A stretch of 16,215 nucleotides of DNA, from assembly GCA_024640835.1 (NCBI GenBank), contig JAHEEH010000005.1:1-16215 (forward strand), in the 5' to 3' direction. Below are positions 7,739 through 15,200 of this stretch, in pieces; position 1 is the stretch's first letter; each line of letters begins with the position of its first letter. Both the position numbers and the translations under genes were made by a program. The DNA is from Bacteroidota bacterium (lineage in GTDB: Bacteria > Bacteroidota > Rhodothermia > Rhodothermales > UBA10348). A model generated the notes under the pieces. The model worked only from the letters and a program-made list of their open reading frames with translations, ran no database searches and had not been told where the DNA came from.

Positions 7739-7767
7739 TTGCGATCTTCATGGAAATCCCGTATTCA
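7739..7767 (+). promoter_or_regulatory. Candidate promoter for the 45-aa ORF
   Basis: TTGCGA (7739-7744), a 17-bp spacer and TATTCA (7762-7767) stand 25 nt ahead of the ATG at 7793. The hexamers match the sigma70 consensus only partly, but spacing is ideal and the distance to the ATG matches that of other genes in the window. Confidence 0.3.
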
Positions 7768-7792
7768 GGGGTCACCCAGACGCTGCTCCCCC

Positions 7793-7930
7793 ATGCACAC
7801 GGAAGAACTCTACAAGGTCGCCCTGGCGACGATATGCTCGATCGCCGCGATTCTGGCCCTCGTGCTGATGGCGCGTGGGCTCTTCACGGGTGCGTCGGCT
7901 CTGATCGGCCTGGTGGCCGGCGGAGGCTGA
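7793..7930 (+). CDS. Possible 45-aa single-span membrane peptide
   Basis: An ORF starting MHTEELYKVALATICSIAA that encodes one strongly hydrophobic helix (about residues 9-32), a short GLFTGASALIGL stretch and a Gly-rich end. It fits the gap between the S9 peptidase and the convergent desaturase, stopping seven bases short of the desaturase stop. A plausible -35/-10 pair lies at 7739-7767, but there is no Shine-Dalgarno. The frame is open from 7691; the upstream part is not protein-like and overlaps the S9 gene end, so the later ATG is preferred. No family is recognised. It could equally be a chance ORF. Confidence 0.45.
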   Translation: MHTEELYKVALATICSIAAILALVLMARGLFTGASALIGLVAGGG

Positions 7931-7937
7931 CCCGCTC

Positions 7938-9185
7938 TCAGACGGGCACCGGCCGCAGATCGAGCACGTCGTCGCAGAGCCGCTGCCACGCCCGCCACTC
8001 CGCCCGGAGCTCCTCGCGGAGTCGCTTGAGCCGCGCCCTCGCGGCCCGGATCTCCGAGCGCGTCGCCTTCGCCCTGGCGGTCTTGTAGGCTTCGGTGGCT
8101 TCCTTCACCTCGGTCACCCGCCGGTTGAAGGCGTGGCTGGCCTCCTCCACACGGGTCCGCAGCCGCTCGGCCTGCTCGTGGGCGCGCGCCATCAAGTGCT
8201 CCGCGTTCTCGTGCCCCCGCCTGCGCCACTCGTCCATCCGTTCCTGCCCCGCCTGTTTCAGCTCGGCGAAGTTGTCGCCGGCGACCTTCTGGAGGTGCTC
8301 CAGGAGGAGCGACCGATCCGCCACCACCAGGCGGCGCTGGATGGTCAGGTCGCTCACGCGCCTGAGATTTCGCGTGAGGCCGATCTTGGACAGGAGCCAG
8401 ATGGCGTGCTTGGACGGATCGAAGTGGTACCACTTGATGCCGTTGCGGTAGTCGCCGGCGAACGTGTGGTGATAGTTGTGGTACCCTTCGCCGTAGGTCA
8501 GGAGGGCGATGATGAAGTTGTTCACCGCCGAGTGCTCCTTGGAATACGGCTGGGATCCCCAGATGTGGGCAATCGAGTTGATGAACCACGTGGAGTGGTG
8601 TCCGAGGAAGAGCCGCAGCAGGAACGCGATCACGACCGCACCGGCCACGTCGCCGACGGCCAGGCCGATCCCCACCGTGACGAGGACGTTGACCGCCACC
8701 ACCCAGGTGCCGTAGCGCCGATGCTGCGACCGGAGGACCGGGCTCTTCAGCAGGTCCTGCACGAGGTTCTCCCGGATGGGCTCGGCCTTCTCGAACATCC
8801 AGAGCACGTGCGAATGCCAGAAGCCCTTGGGCGTCCCGTACGGATCGCCCTCCCGGTCCACGTGCTTGTGATGCAGACGGTGGTCGTGTGACCACTTGAC
8901 CACGCTGCCCTGGATGGCGGCCGTTCCGAAGAAGACCAGGAACCACTCGACGATGCCCGACGCCTCGTAGGTGCGATGGGAAAAAAGCCGGTGGTAGCCC
9001 ATGGTGATGCTCATGAGAGAGAACACCAGCAGGAGCAGGGTCGCCAGAAGCAGGTCGATTCCCGGGGTCCGGAATGCCAGGTAGACCGGGAGGGCTATTA
9101 CGAGTGCGACGTGGTAGCCGACGATGAACGGGAAGTTGACCCAGTCGATGTCGGCGTTGCGAAACCAGGCAATGAGTTTTCGCAT
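7938..9185 (-). CDS. Acyl-CoA/fatty acid desaturase with C-terminal coiled-coil extension
   Basis: A 415-aa integral membrane di-iron desaturase of the stearoyl-CoA (delta-9) type, expected to insert a cis double bond into saturated acyl chains for membrane lipids. The three histidine boxes are intact: HRLFSH (65-70), HDHRLHH (100-106) and HNYHH (236-240), plus His207 in NSIAHIWG, a position conserved in this family. Hydrophobic segments lie at about 16-37, 43-63, 80-95, 160-177 and 180-195. The domain ends near residue 285. About 120 further residues (about 290-405) are highly charged, Ala/Glu/Arg-rich and helical, with heptad-like patterns (AEHLMARAHEQAERLRTRVEE), which is longer than usual for this family. 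The gene lies just downstream of an RRM RNA-binding gene on the same strand, separated by a terminator hairpin. It converges with the small ORF across a 7-bp gap. Confidence 0.93.
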   Translation of the reverse strand: MRKLIAWFRNADIDWVNFPFIVGYHVALVIALPVYLAFRTPGIDLLLATLLLLVFSLMSITMGYHRLFSHRTYEASGIVEWFLVFFGTAAIQGSVVKWSHDHRLHHKHVDREGDPYGTPKGFWHSHVLWMFEKAEPIRENLVQDLLKSPVLRSQHRRYGTWVVAVNVLVTVGIGLAVGDVAGAVVIAFLLRLFLGHHSTWFINSIAHIWGSQPYSKEHSAVNNFIIALLTYGEGYHNYHHTFAGDYRNGIKWYHFDPSKHAIWLLSKIGLTRNLRRVSDLTIQRRLVVADRSLLLEHLQKVAGDNFAELKQAGQERMDEWRRRGHENAEHLMARAHEQAERLRTRVEEASHAFNRRVTEVKEATEAYKTARAKATRSEIRAARARLKRLREELRAEWRAWQRLCDDVLDLRPVPV

Positions 9186-9210
9186 GATCCGGGGTAGCGT
9201 GGATTCGGAC

Positions 9211-9244
9211 CAAAATACGAAACCCCGGCAGAACCGGGGTTTCG
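9211..9244 (-). terminator. Rho-independent terminator of the RRM gene, abutting the desaturase promoter
   Basis: Perfect 11-bp inverted repeat: CGAAACCCCGG (9218-9228) and CCGGGGTTTCG (9234-9244) around a 5-nt loop. On the minus strand the hairpin is followed directly by TATTTTGG, giving a T-rich tail. It lies about 48 bp after the RRM gene stop, so it should end that transcript. The same T-rich tail may serve as the -10 of the desaturase gene. Confidence 0.85.
9212..9217 (-). promoter_or_regulatory. Candidate -10 element of the desaturase gene
   Basis: TATTTT on the minus strand (9217-9212), 26 nt before the desaturase ATG and immediately after the terminator stem. TATTTTGG also approaches the TAnnTTTG -7 motif known from Bacteroidetes. 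A -35 would have to lie inside the terminator stem and is not convincing. Confidence 0.3.
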
Positions 9245-9291
9245 AGAGAGATCAAGCCGAGGGGTGGACCCGCGAGGGCCGTTCCGCTCGG

Positions 9292-9624
9292 CTAGTACCG
9301 GTCGCGGTTGCCGCCGAAGCCGCCCCGGGAACCGCCCCGGAAGCCGCCTCCGCCGCCACCACCACCACCGCTCCGCCGCTCCTGCCGCGGACGCGCCTCG
9401 TTCACGACCAACGGGCGTCCGCCCATGTCGGTCTCGTTGAGTCCGGCGATGGCACTCTGTGCCTCGTCGTTGTCGGGCATCTCGACGAAGCCGAAGCCCC
9501 GCGAGCGGTCCGTTTCGCGATCCCTGATTACGGATGCGCTGGCCACTTGCCCGTAGGCTTCGAACATGTCACGGAGATCGTCGTCCGTCGTGCGCCAGGG
9601 GAGGTTTCCTACGTAGATGTTCAT
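9292..9624 (-). CDS. RRM-domain RNA-binding protein with glycine-rich tail
   Basis: A 110-aa protein with one RNA recognition motif over residues 1-80: RNP2 IYVGNL (3-8) and RNP1 RGFGFVEM (42-49), with the usual aromatic residues for stacking on RNA. The tail (81-110) is Arg/Gly-rich and has nine consecutive glycines (86-94) followed by FRGGSRGGFGG. This matches the cold-inducible Rbp family of cyanobacteria and other bacteria, whose members bind single-stranded RNA in the cytoplasm. Cold induction here is inferred from the family. The start at 9624 has AGAAG two bases upstream, a close-set Shine-Dalgarno. About 180 bp lie between it and the upstream kinase gene, enough for a long 5' leader. 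It is followed by a strong terminator and then the desaturase gene. Confidence 0.93.
   Translation of the reverse strand: MNIYVGNLPWRTTDDDLRDMFEAYGQVASASVIRDRETDRSRGFGFVEMPDNDEAQSAIAGLNETDMGGRPLVVNEARPRQERRSGGGGGGGGGFRGGSRGGFGGNRDRY
9343..9369 (-). repeat. GGN trinucleotide run encoding nine glycines
   Basis: Nine consecutive Gly codons in the RRM gene, including four GGT in a row (9358-9369) next to GGC and GGA codons. It is an in-frame microsatellite whose length could vary between strains without breaking the reading frame. Confidence 0.8.
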
Positions 9625-9704
9625 CTTCTGAAAGTCCGTTCATACCGAGGCGACCCCACCGGCGCATACCTATCCGGGTTCACGATCGAGGGCTTAGTTC
9701 GACG

Positions 9705-9732
9705 AGTATCCGACTGCGGGCGTGATCACCAA
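9705..9732 (-). promoter_or_regulatory. Tentative promoter of the RRM gene
   Basis: On the minus strand TTGGTG (9732-9727), a 16-bp spacer and GATACT (9710-9705) form a weak sigma70-like pair. It would give a 5' leader of roughly 70-75 nt, in keeping with the long leaders of cold-induced genes. The match is poor and other placements are possible. Confidence 0.22.
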
Positions 9733-9762
9733 AACCGAACGCTCCAACATACTGCCGATCGC

Positions 9763-9781
9763 AAAGATCCGCAGGATCCTT
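9763..9781 (-). terminator. Possible weak terminator of the sensor kinase gene
   Basis: On the minus strand AAGGATCC, loop TGC, GGATCTTT pairs with one mismatch and ends in TTT, 22 bp after the kinase stop codon. The core stem is only 5 bp and the T tract is short, so confidence is low. Confidence 0.3.
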
Positions 9782-9803
9782 CGGCACGATACAAATTCGC
9801 CGT

Positions 9804-12026
9804 TCAGGAGGCTTCGGGCACGTCGTTCTGACCTTTTCGGGCATAGTCCGATGGAAGGATGCCGAACGTCTGCCGAAAAATGCGCGTGAAGTGGTCCACG
9901 TCCCGGAAGCCGACCGTATAGGCCGTTTCCGAGACATTCGTGGCACCGGCCTCCAACAGTTGGGCCGCCCGTCCCAGCCGCATCATGCGGATGAAGCCCG
10001 CGGCCGAAAGACGCGTCGCCTTCCTCAGTCGCCGTTGCAGGGTCCTGGACGCCATGCCCACCTCGTCGGCCAGCCAGTCCACACCGAAGTTGGAGTCCCC
10101 GAGGTGCCGCTCGACGACCTCCCGCACTCGCTCCACGAAGGCCTGGTCTGCAGACTCGACCAGCACCTCGGTCGGCCCGACGGTCGAGGGCGGCGCGAGC
10201 ATGCGCCGGAGCTCGATCAGGTTCTCCAGAATCGCCACGAGGGCATCCGCATCGAACGGCTTGACCAGAAAGGCATCGGCCCCCGCGGTCGTGCCGGCGA
10301 CGAGGGTCGGGGTGTCCCCCCTGGCCGTGAGAAGGACCACGGGCAGCGTGGAGGTCGCCGGATCCGCTCGGACGGTCCGGCACAGCTCGATGCCATCGAG
10401 GCCCGGCATCACCACGTCGCTGAGCACCAGGCCCGGCGGATCCGAACGGAGGCATTCGAGCGCTTCCTCACCATCGGCGGCCTCCGAAACCCGGTATTGC
10501 AGCTCGAGATGCCGCCGGAGGTAGCGCCGCATCTCCTCGTTGTCGTCGACGATGAGGACGTGTGGATGGCCGGTCGTCTCCCGTGGCTCCGGTCTGTCCG
10601 GCGGCGGCTGATGGGCAGCGAGGGCGGCCGCAGGGCGGGCATGCTCCTCGATCAGCTCCTCGAACGGGTCGGCACTGGCCGCGATTTCCACGGTGAAGGT
10701 GCTTCCGGAGCCCGGCTCGCTCGCGGCGGAGAGGTGCCCATCGTGCAGCTCGGTAAGCTCGCTCGCAATCGCGAGGCCCAGCCCGTGACCGGCCCGGGCA
10801 GCGTCCCTGGAAGCGCGATAGAAGCGGTCGAAAACGTGGGGCAGGTGTTCTGCGGAAATGCCCGCCCCGGAATCCGACACGCGGATACGGGTGCGGCCGT
10901 CGGCGACGGGCTCCAGGGACACCTCGACACGCCCGCCGCGCGGCGTATGCCCGATCGCGTTGCCGACCAGGTTCTGAACGACCTGCTCCATGCGGTCCGG
11001 GTCCACGTCGGCGACCACCGGTTCCGGGTCCTCCGGCTGCCGCAGGGCAAGCGCCACTCCGTTCCGCTCGGCGAGAGGCTGCAGGTCCAGGATCCACAGG
11101 TCCAGCAGTCGTCCCAACTCCCGCGGTCTCCGGTTCAAATGAAGTTGGCCGGCCTCGAGCTGCGACAGATCGAGCAGATCGTCGACGAGAAGGCGGAGTC
11201 GCTCCGCGTTTCTGCGTGCAATGCGCAGGGGAACCGCGACGGGTTCGATCAGGTCGTCCTCGTGGTGATCGAGGAGGTCCGTGATCGGTCCCAGGACCAG
11301 CGAGAGGGGCGTCCGGATGTCGTGGATGATCCCCGTGAAGAAGCGCGACTTCATGCGCTCCAGGTTCTCGATCCGCTTCGCCTTGTCAGCAAGATCGTCC
11401 GACAGGCTGACCGCCCGCTCGGTGGCGAGATACTGGACCAGCCGGGAGCGGTACAGCAGCATGCTCATCGCGGACAGCGATACGGCCATGGAGGCGAGGA
11501 AGACCATCTGGGCTTCCAGATGCCACGCAGGGTCCATTCCCGCGATATGCGCCGGCACGAAGAGCGCCAGCAGCATCATCAGCGCCAGGGCGACGACCTG
11601 CCTGGGGTTCAGGGGCATCGCCACCGCGACGATGACCATGAAGAGGGCGACCCAGGCGCTCGAAATCGAGTAGCCGGACCCCAGCAGATCGTCGACAACG
11701 GACAGCACGGCGGCCACGCTCGCCGCAAGGATTCCCAACCATCGGCCCGAGCTCCGGGCCACCGCGGCTCGCGACAGCGGAAAGAGGGACGCCGCGAGGA
11801 CTGCGATGAGCAGCTTGTCCCAGACGACGACGGCGTCCTGTCTGCCCAGCACCCACGAGATTTCTCGGCCACCGACAGCGCGCAGGAGGATGTACAGGGC
11901 GACGGCCAGCGGGCCGAGCAGGCCGATCGCCCGCATGCCCCGGGCGGTGAGATCCCCCACGTGCCTCCTGAATCCGTCGTTCCGCTCGGCAGCGAGCACG
12001 TCACGCCATTCCAGGTTCCCGGCCAT
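9804..12026 (-). CDS. Hybrid histidine kinase / response regulator with AraC-type DNA-binding output
   Basis: A 740-aa single-protein two-component system. About six hydrophobic segments (around 31-52, 66-83, 97-113, 124-140, 143-163, 173-192) form a compact membrane sensor with no large periplasmic domain. A coiled linker leads to HisKA with phospho-accepting His235 (GIIHDIRTP). The ATPase domain shows the N box (QNLVGNAIGHT, 351-361), G1 (DSGAGI, 385-390), F box (FDRFYR) and G2 (GHGLGLAI, 413-420). A receiver spans about 487-605, with acidic pocket Asp494/Asp495, phosphoacceptor Asp537, Thr567 and Lys589. The AraC helix-turn-helix pair is at about 628-732 (VSETAYTVGFRDVDHFTRIFRQTFG). All catalytic residues are present, so a full His235 to Asp537 relay to DNA binding at the membrane is likely. 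Bacteroidetes HTCS proteins share the kinase-REC-AraC order but have a large periplasmic sensor. A good sigma70-type promoter lies 26 nt upstream. The gene is divergent from the Tricorn gene, a candidate target. Confidence 0.93.
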   Translation of the reverse strand: MAGNLEWRDVLAAERNDGFRRHVGDLTARGMRAIGLLGPLAVALYILLRAVGGREISWVLGRQDAVVVWDKLLIAVLAASLFPLSRAAVARSSGRWLGILAASVAAVLSVVDDLLGSGYSISSAWVALFMVIVAVAMPLNPRQVVALALMMLLALFVPAHIAGMDPAWHLEAQMVFLASMAVSLSAMSMLLYRSRLVQYLATERAVSLSDDLADKAKRIENLERMKSRFFTGIIHDIRTPLSLVLGPITDLLDHHEDDLIEPVAVPLRIARRNAERLRLLVDDLLDLSQLEAGQLHLNRRPRELGRLLDLWILDLQPLAERNGVALALRQPEDPEPVVADVDPDRMEQVVQNLVGNAIGHTPRGGRVEVSLEPVADGRTRIRVSDSGAGISAEHLPHVFDRFYRASRDAARAGHGLGLAIASELTELHDGHLSAASEPGSGSTFTVEIAASADPFEELIEEHARPAAALAAHQPPPDRPEPRETTGHPHVLIVDDNEEMRRYLRRHLELQYRVSEAADGEEALECLRSDPPGLVLSDVVMPGLDGIELCRTVRADPATSTLPVVLLTARGDTPTLVAGTTAGADAFLVKPFDADALVAILENLIELRRMLAPPSTVGPTEVLVESADQAFVERVREVVERHLGDSNFGVDWLADEVGMASRTLQRRLRKATRLSAAGFIRMMRLGRAAQLLEAGATNVSETAYTVGFRDVDHFTRIFRQTFGILPSDYARKGQNDVPEAS

Positions 12027-12052
12027 CGTCGCGTACGGTGGATGGTGGAAGG

Positions 12053-12081
12053 ACTATAGCCTCTCGCGCACGGCGGGTCAA
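12053..12081 (-). promoter_or_regulatory. Sigma70-type promoter of the sensor kinase gene
   Basis: On the minus strand TTGACC (12081-12076), an exact 17-bp spacer and TATAGT (12058-12053) match five of six positions at each hexamer. The ATG follows 26 nt after the -10. This is the best promoter in the window. Confidence 0.65.
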
Positions 12082-12091
12082 GTCAGGGGAG

Positions 12092-12110
12092 TGTAGGGGG
12101 AACCCCTACA
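12092..12110. promoter_or_regulatory. Perfect 8-3-8 dyad, candidate operator
   Basis: TGTAGGGG (12092-12099), spacer GAA, CCCCTACA (12103-12110). It begins ten bases upstream of the kinase -35 hexamer; its centre would be near -55 from the expected start of kinase transcription, a usual place for an activator site. No T tract follows on either strand, so an operator is more likely than a terminator. The binding protein is unknown. Confidence 0.5.
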
Positions 12111-12111
12111 T

Positions 12112-12126
12112 GAACAGGGGCTGTTC
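12112..12126. promoter_or_regulatory. Perfect 6-3-6 dyad adjacent to the first
   Basis: GAACAG (12112-12117), spacer GGG, CTGTTC (12121-12126), separated by one base from the 8-3-8 dyad; the two centres are 18 bp apart. It could be a second operator half or a separate site, or chance in GC-rich DNA. Confidence 0.35.
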
Positions 12127-12151
12127 GGCCTGGCATCCGTTGCGACCACGC

Positions 12152-12190
12152 ACCGGATTCCGGTCGGCACGTCATCTTGCCGTGCACGGC
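12152..12190. promoter_or_regulatory. Two further short dyads upstream of the Tricorn gene
   Basis: ACCGGA-T-TCCGGT at 12152-12164 and the perfect 12-bp palindrome GCCGTGCACGGC at 12179-12190, which lies 51 bp before the Tricorn ATG and would overlap or flank its promoter. No clear promoter for the Tricorn gene was identified; TAGCAT at 12205-12210 is the nearest -10-like sequence. Confidence 0.3.
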
Positions 12191-12241
12191 TTCGCGGTAC
12201 GGCGTAGCATGGCCCGATCCGATCGTCATTCCACGCGAGCC

Positions 12242-15200
12242 ATGTCCGTTCGATCTCTTCTCCCCGTTCTCGCGCTCCTCTCCGGGGCCACTCCGTCGAT
12301 CGCCCAGGTGGAGGGGTACTACCGGTTCCCGACACTCCACGGGGGTACGGTCGTTTTCGCCGCCGAGGGAGACCTCTGGTCGGGCCCGGTCACCGGGGGA
12401 GCAGCCCACCGACTCACGTCGCACGCGGGGCAGGAGGCCTACCCCGTGCTGTCCCCGGACGGAAGGCAGGTGGCCTTCATGGCGTCCTACGAGGGTTCGA
12501 GCGACGTGTACGTCATGCCGGTCGCAGGGGGACCGCCGACGCGCCTGACGTGGGACGGAACCGCGATTCCGGTGGCATGGACCCCGGACGGGCACGTGGT
12601 CTACAGGACGACGGGGTACAGCACCCTTCCCAGCGTGCAGCTCGTGACGGTCGACCCGTCGACGATGCAGCGCGATCCGATACCGCTGGCCGAGGCCGCG
12701 GAGGTCGCGTTCGGACCCGACGGAACGCTCTACTTCACGCGCGAGCCCAGGCAGGGCAACAACGCCCGCTGGTACAAGGGCGGCCGCGCGCAGAGCATCT
12801 GGCGGTGGAAGGAAGGCGATGCGACGGCCACCCCGCTCACGGAGGACTGGCCCGGCACCTCCAAGACGCCGTTCTGGCGCGAGGGTCGCCTGTTCTTCCT
12901 CTCCGATCGGGGCGGGATGGGCATGAACGTGTGGTCCATGCTCGAGGACGGGTCGGATCTGCGGTCCCATACGGACCACATGGACTGGGACATCCAGGAG
13001 CACGCCGTCCAGGGCTCCGTGGACGTCTATCGCCTGGGCGCGGACCTGTATCGACTGGACCTGCTGACGAACGCCACGACCCGTATCGCGATGACTCTCG
13101 TCTCGGACCGGGAGCAGCGCCGGGAGACGTGGGAGGAGAACCCGGCCGCGTACCTGACGTCCGCGGAGCTGGCTCCGGACGGCGGCCGTGTCGTGTTGAC
13201 CGCCCGCGGGGACGTCTTCGTCGCGCCGGCCGACGGGGGCCGCATCGTCAACGCCTCGCGCGACTCGGGCATCCGGCACCGGTATGCCCGTTTTTCAGCG
13301 GACGGGACACAGCTGCTCACCCTTTCGGACGCCTCGGGAGAAGTCGAGTGGTGGGCCCTTCCGGCAAACGGAGTGGGCGACGCGCGACAGATCACGCACG
13401 GACCGGCGATGCTCAGGCTGTCGGGCTCGCCGTCGCCGGACGGAAAATGGCTGGCGGACCAGGACTACGACCGTCGCATCTGGATCACGGACCTGGAGAC
13501 GGGCGCGACCCGTCTCGTCGCGGAATCGCCGATGCAGTGGGCCTCGAAGGGCATGGGCTTCGCGTGGTCGGCGGACAGCCGGCACCTGGCGTACTACACC
13601 GTGAGTGGTGCGCGCATGTCCTCCCTGTACCTGTACGACGTGGCGGAAGGAACCTCCTCGGAGCTCTCGTCGGAGCGCTACGAGGACTGGAATCCGGCGT
13701 GGTCTCCTTCCGGCGACTGGCTCTTCTTCCTGTCCAACCGCGATCTCCAGGCCTCGGGCAGCGTCTGGGGTCCGAGGGCGATGCAGCCCTGGTTCGAGAA
13801 CCAGACGCGACTCTACGCGCTGCCGCTCCACGGCGACGCCCGGTGGCCCTTTCGCGAGCCCGACGAGCTCACGTCGACCGACACGAGCGACGTCGCCACC
13901 GCGCCGGGCCGGCTCGCGCCGGGAGCGCTGCGGATTGTCCCGGTGCCGCGGGGGGACTACGGAGGCCTCGCGGTGAACGCGAAGCGCCTGTTCTGGACGG
14001 CGGACGAGCCGGGCGCATCGGGATCGGTGCTCCGGGCCCTGGATCTCAAGCACGATGCCGAGCCCGTGGACATCGCCAAGGGCATCCGGAGCTTCAGCCT
14101 GTCGCAGGACGGGAAGAAGCTGATGATCAGGAAGGGGGAGGACCTGTTTGTCATCGACGCGACCGCGGGGGCCGGTGCGAGCCTGGACAAGGCGAAGGTC
14201 GATCTGTCCGGGTGGAAGCTGCCGGTGGACAAGGACGCCGAGTGGCGGCAGATCTTCGTCGACGCATGGCGGATGCACCGCGATTACTTCTACGATCCGG
14301 GAATGCTGGGCGTGGACTGGGAGGCCGTCCGGGTGAAGTACGAACCGCTGGTGGACCGCATCGGGGCGAGGGAAGAGCTGGCCGACCTCCAGGCCCAGAT
14401 GATATCGGAGCTCGCGCTGATGCACTCGAGCGCGGGGGGCGGTGACACGCGGTCCGGCGACGACGACGTGGAGCCGGGATCCCTGGGTGCCGTCTACGAA
14501 CGGGATACGACGACGGGCGGATTCCGCGTGGTGCACGTCTACGAGAGCGACCCGGACCTGCCGGATGAGCTCGCGCCGCTCGCGCGCCCGGACGTCGCGG
14601 TTCCGGTGGGCTCGGTGATCCTCTCGGTGAACGGGGAGCCGGTGGCCGATGCGCCCGACATGGGTAAGCTCCTGATGGGCGAGGCGGGGCGGCAGGTCCG
14701 GCTTCACGTGCAGGATCCGGACGGCACGGGGCGCGACGTCGTCGTGAAGCCCATGTCGCGTCGGGAGGAATTCGATCTCCGCTACTCGGAGTGGGAGTAC
14801 ACCCGCCGCCTTGCCGTGGACGAGATGGGAGAGGGCAGGATCGGGTACGTGCACCTGCGTGCCATGGGGGGAGGCGACGCCGGACAGTGGGCGAGGGACT
14901 TCTACCCGGTGTTCAACCGCCAGGGTCTCATCATCGACATGCGTCGAAACAACGGTGGCAACATCGACAGCTGGGTGCTCACCCAGCTTCTCCGTCGTGC
15001 CTGGATGTACTGGAAGGGTCGCACGGGCGATCCGTACTGGAACCTGCAATACGCCTTCCGCGGGCACATGGTGGTCCTGGTGGACTGGCAGTCGTCCTCG
15101 GACGGGGAGGCGTTTCCCGACGGTTTCCGCCGTCTCGGTCTCGGCGAGATCATCGGAACGCGAACGTGGGGAGGCGAGGTGTGGCTGTCCAGCTCCAACC

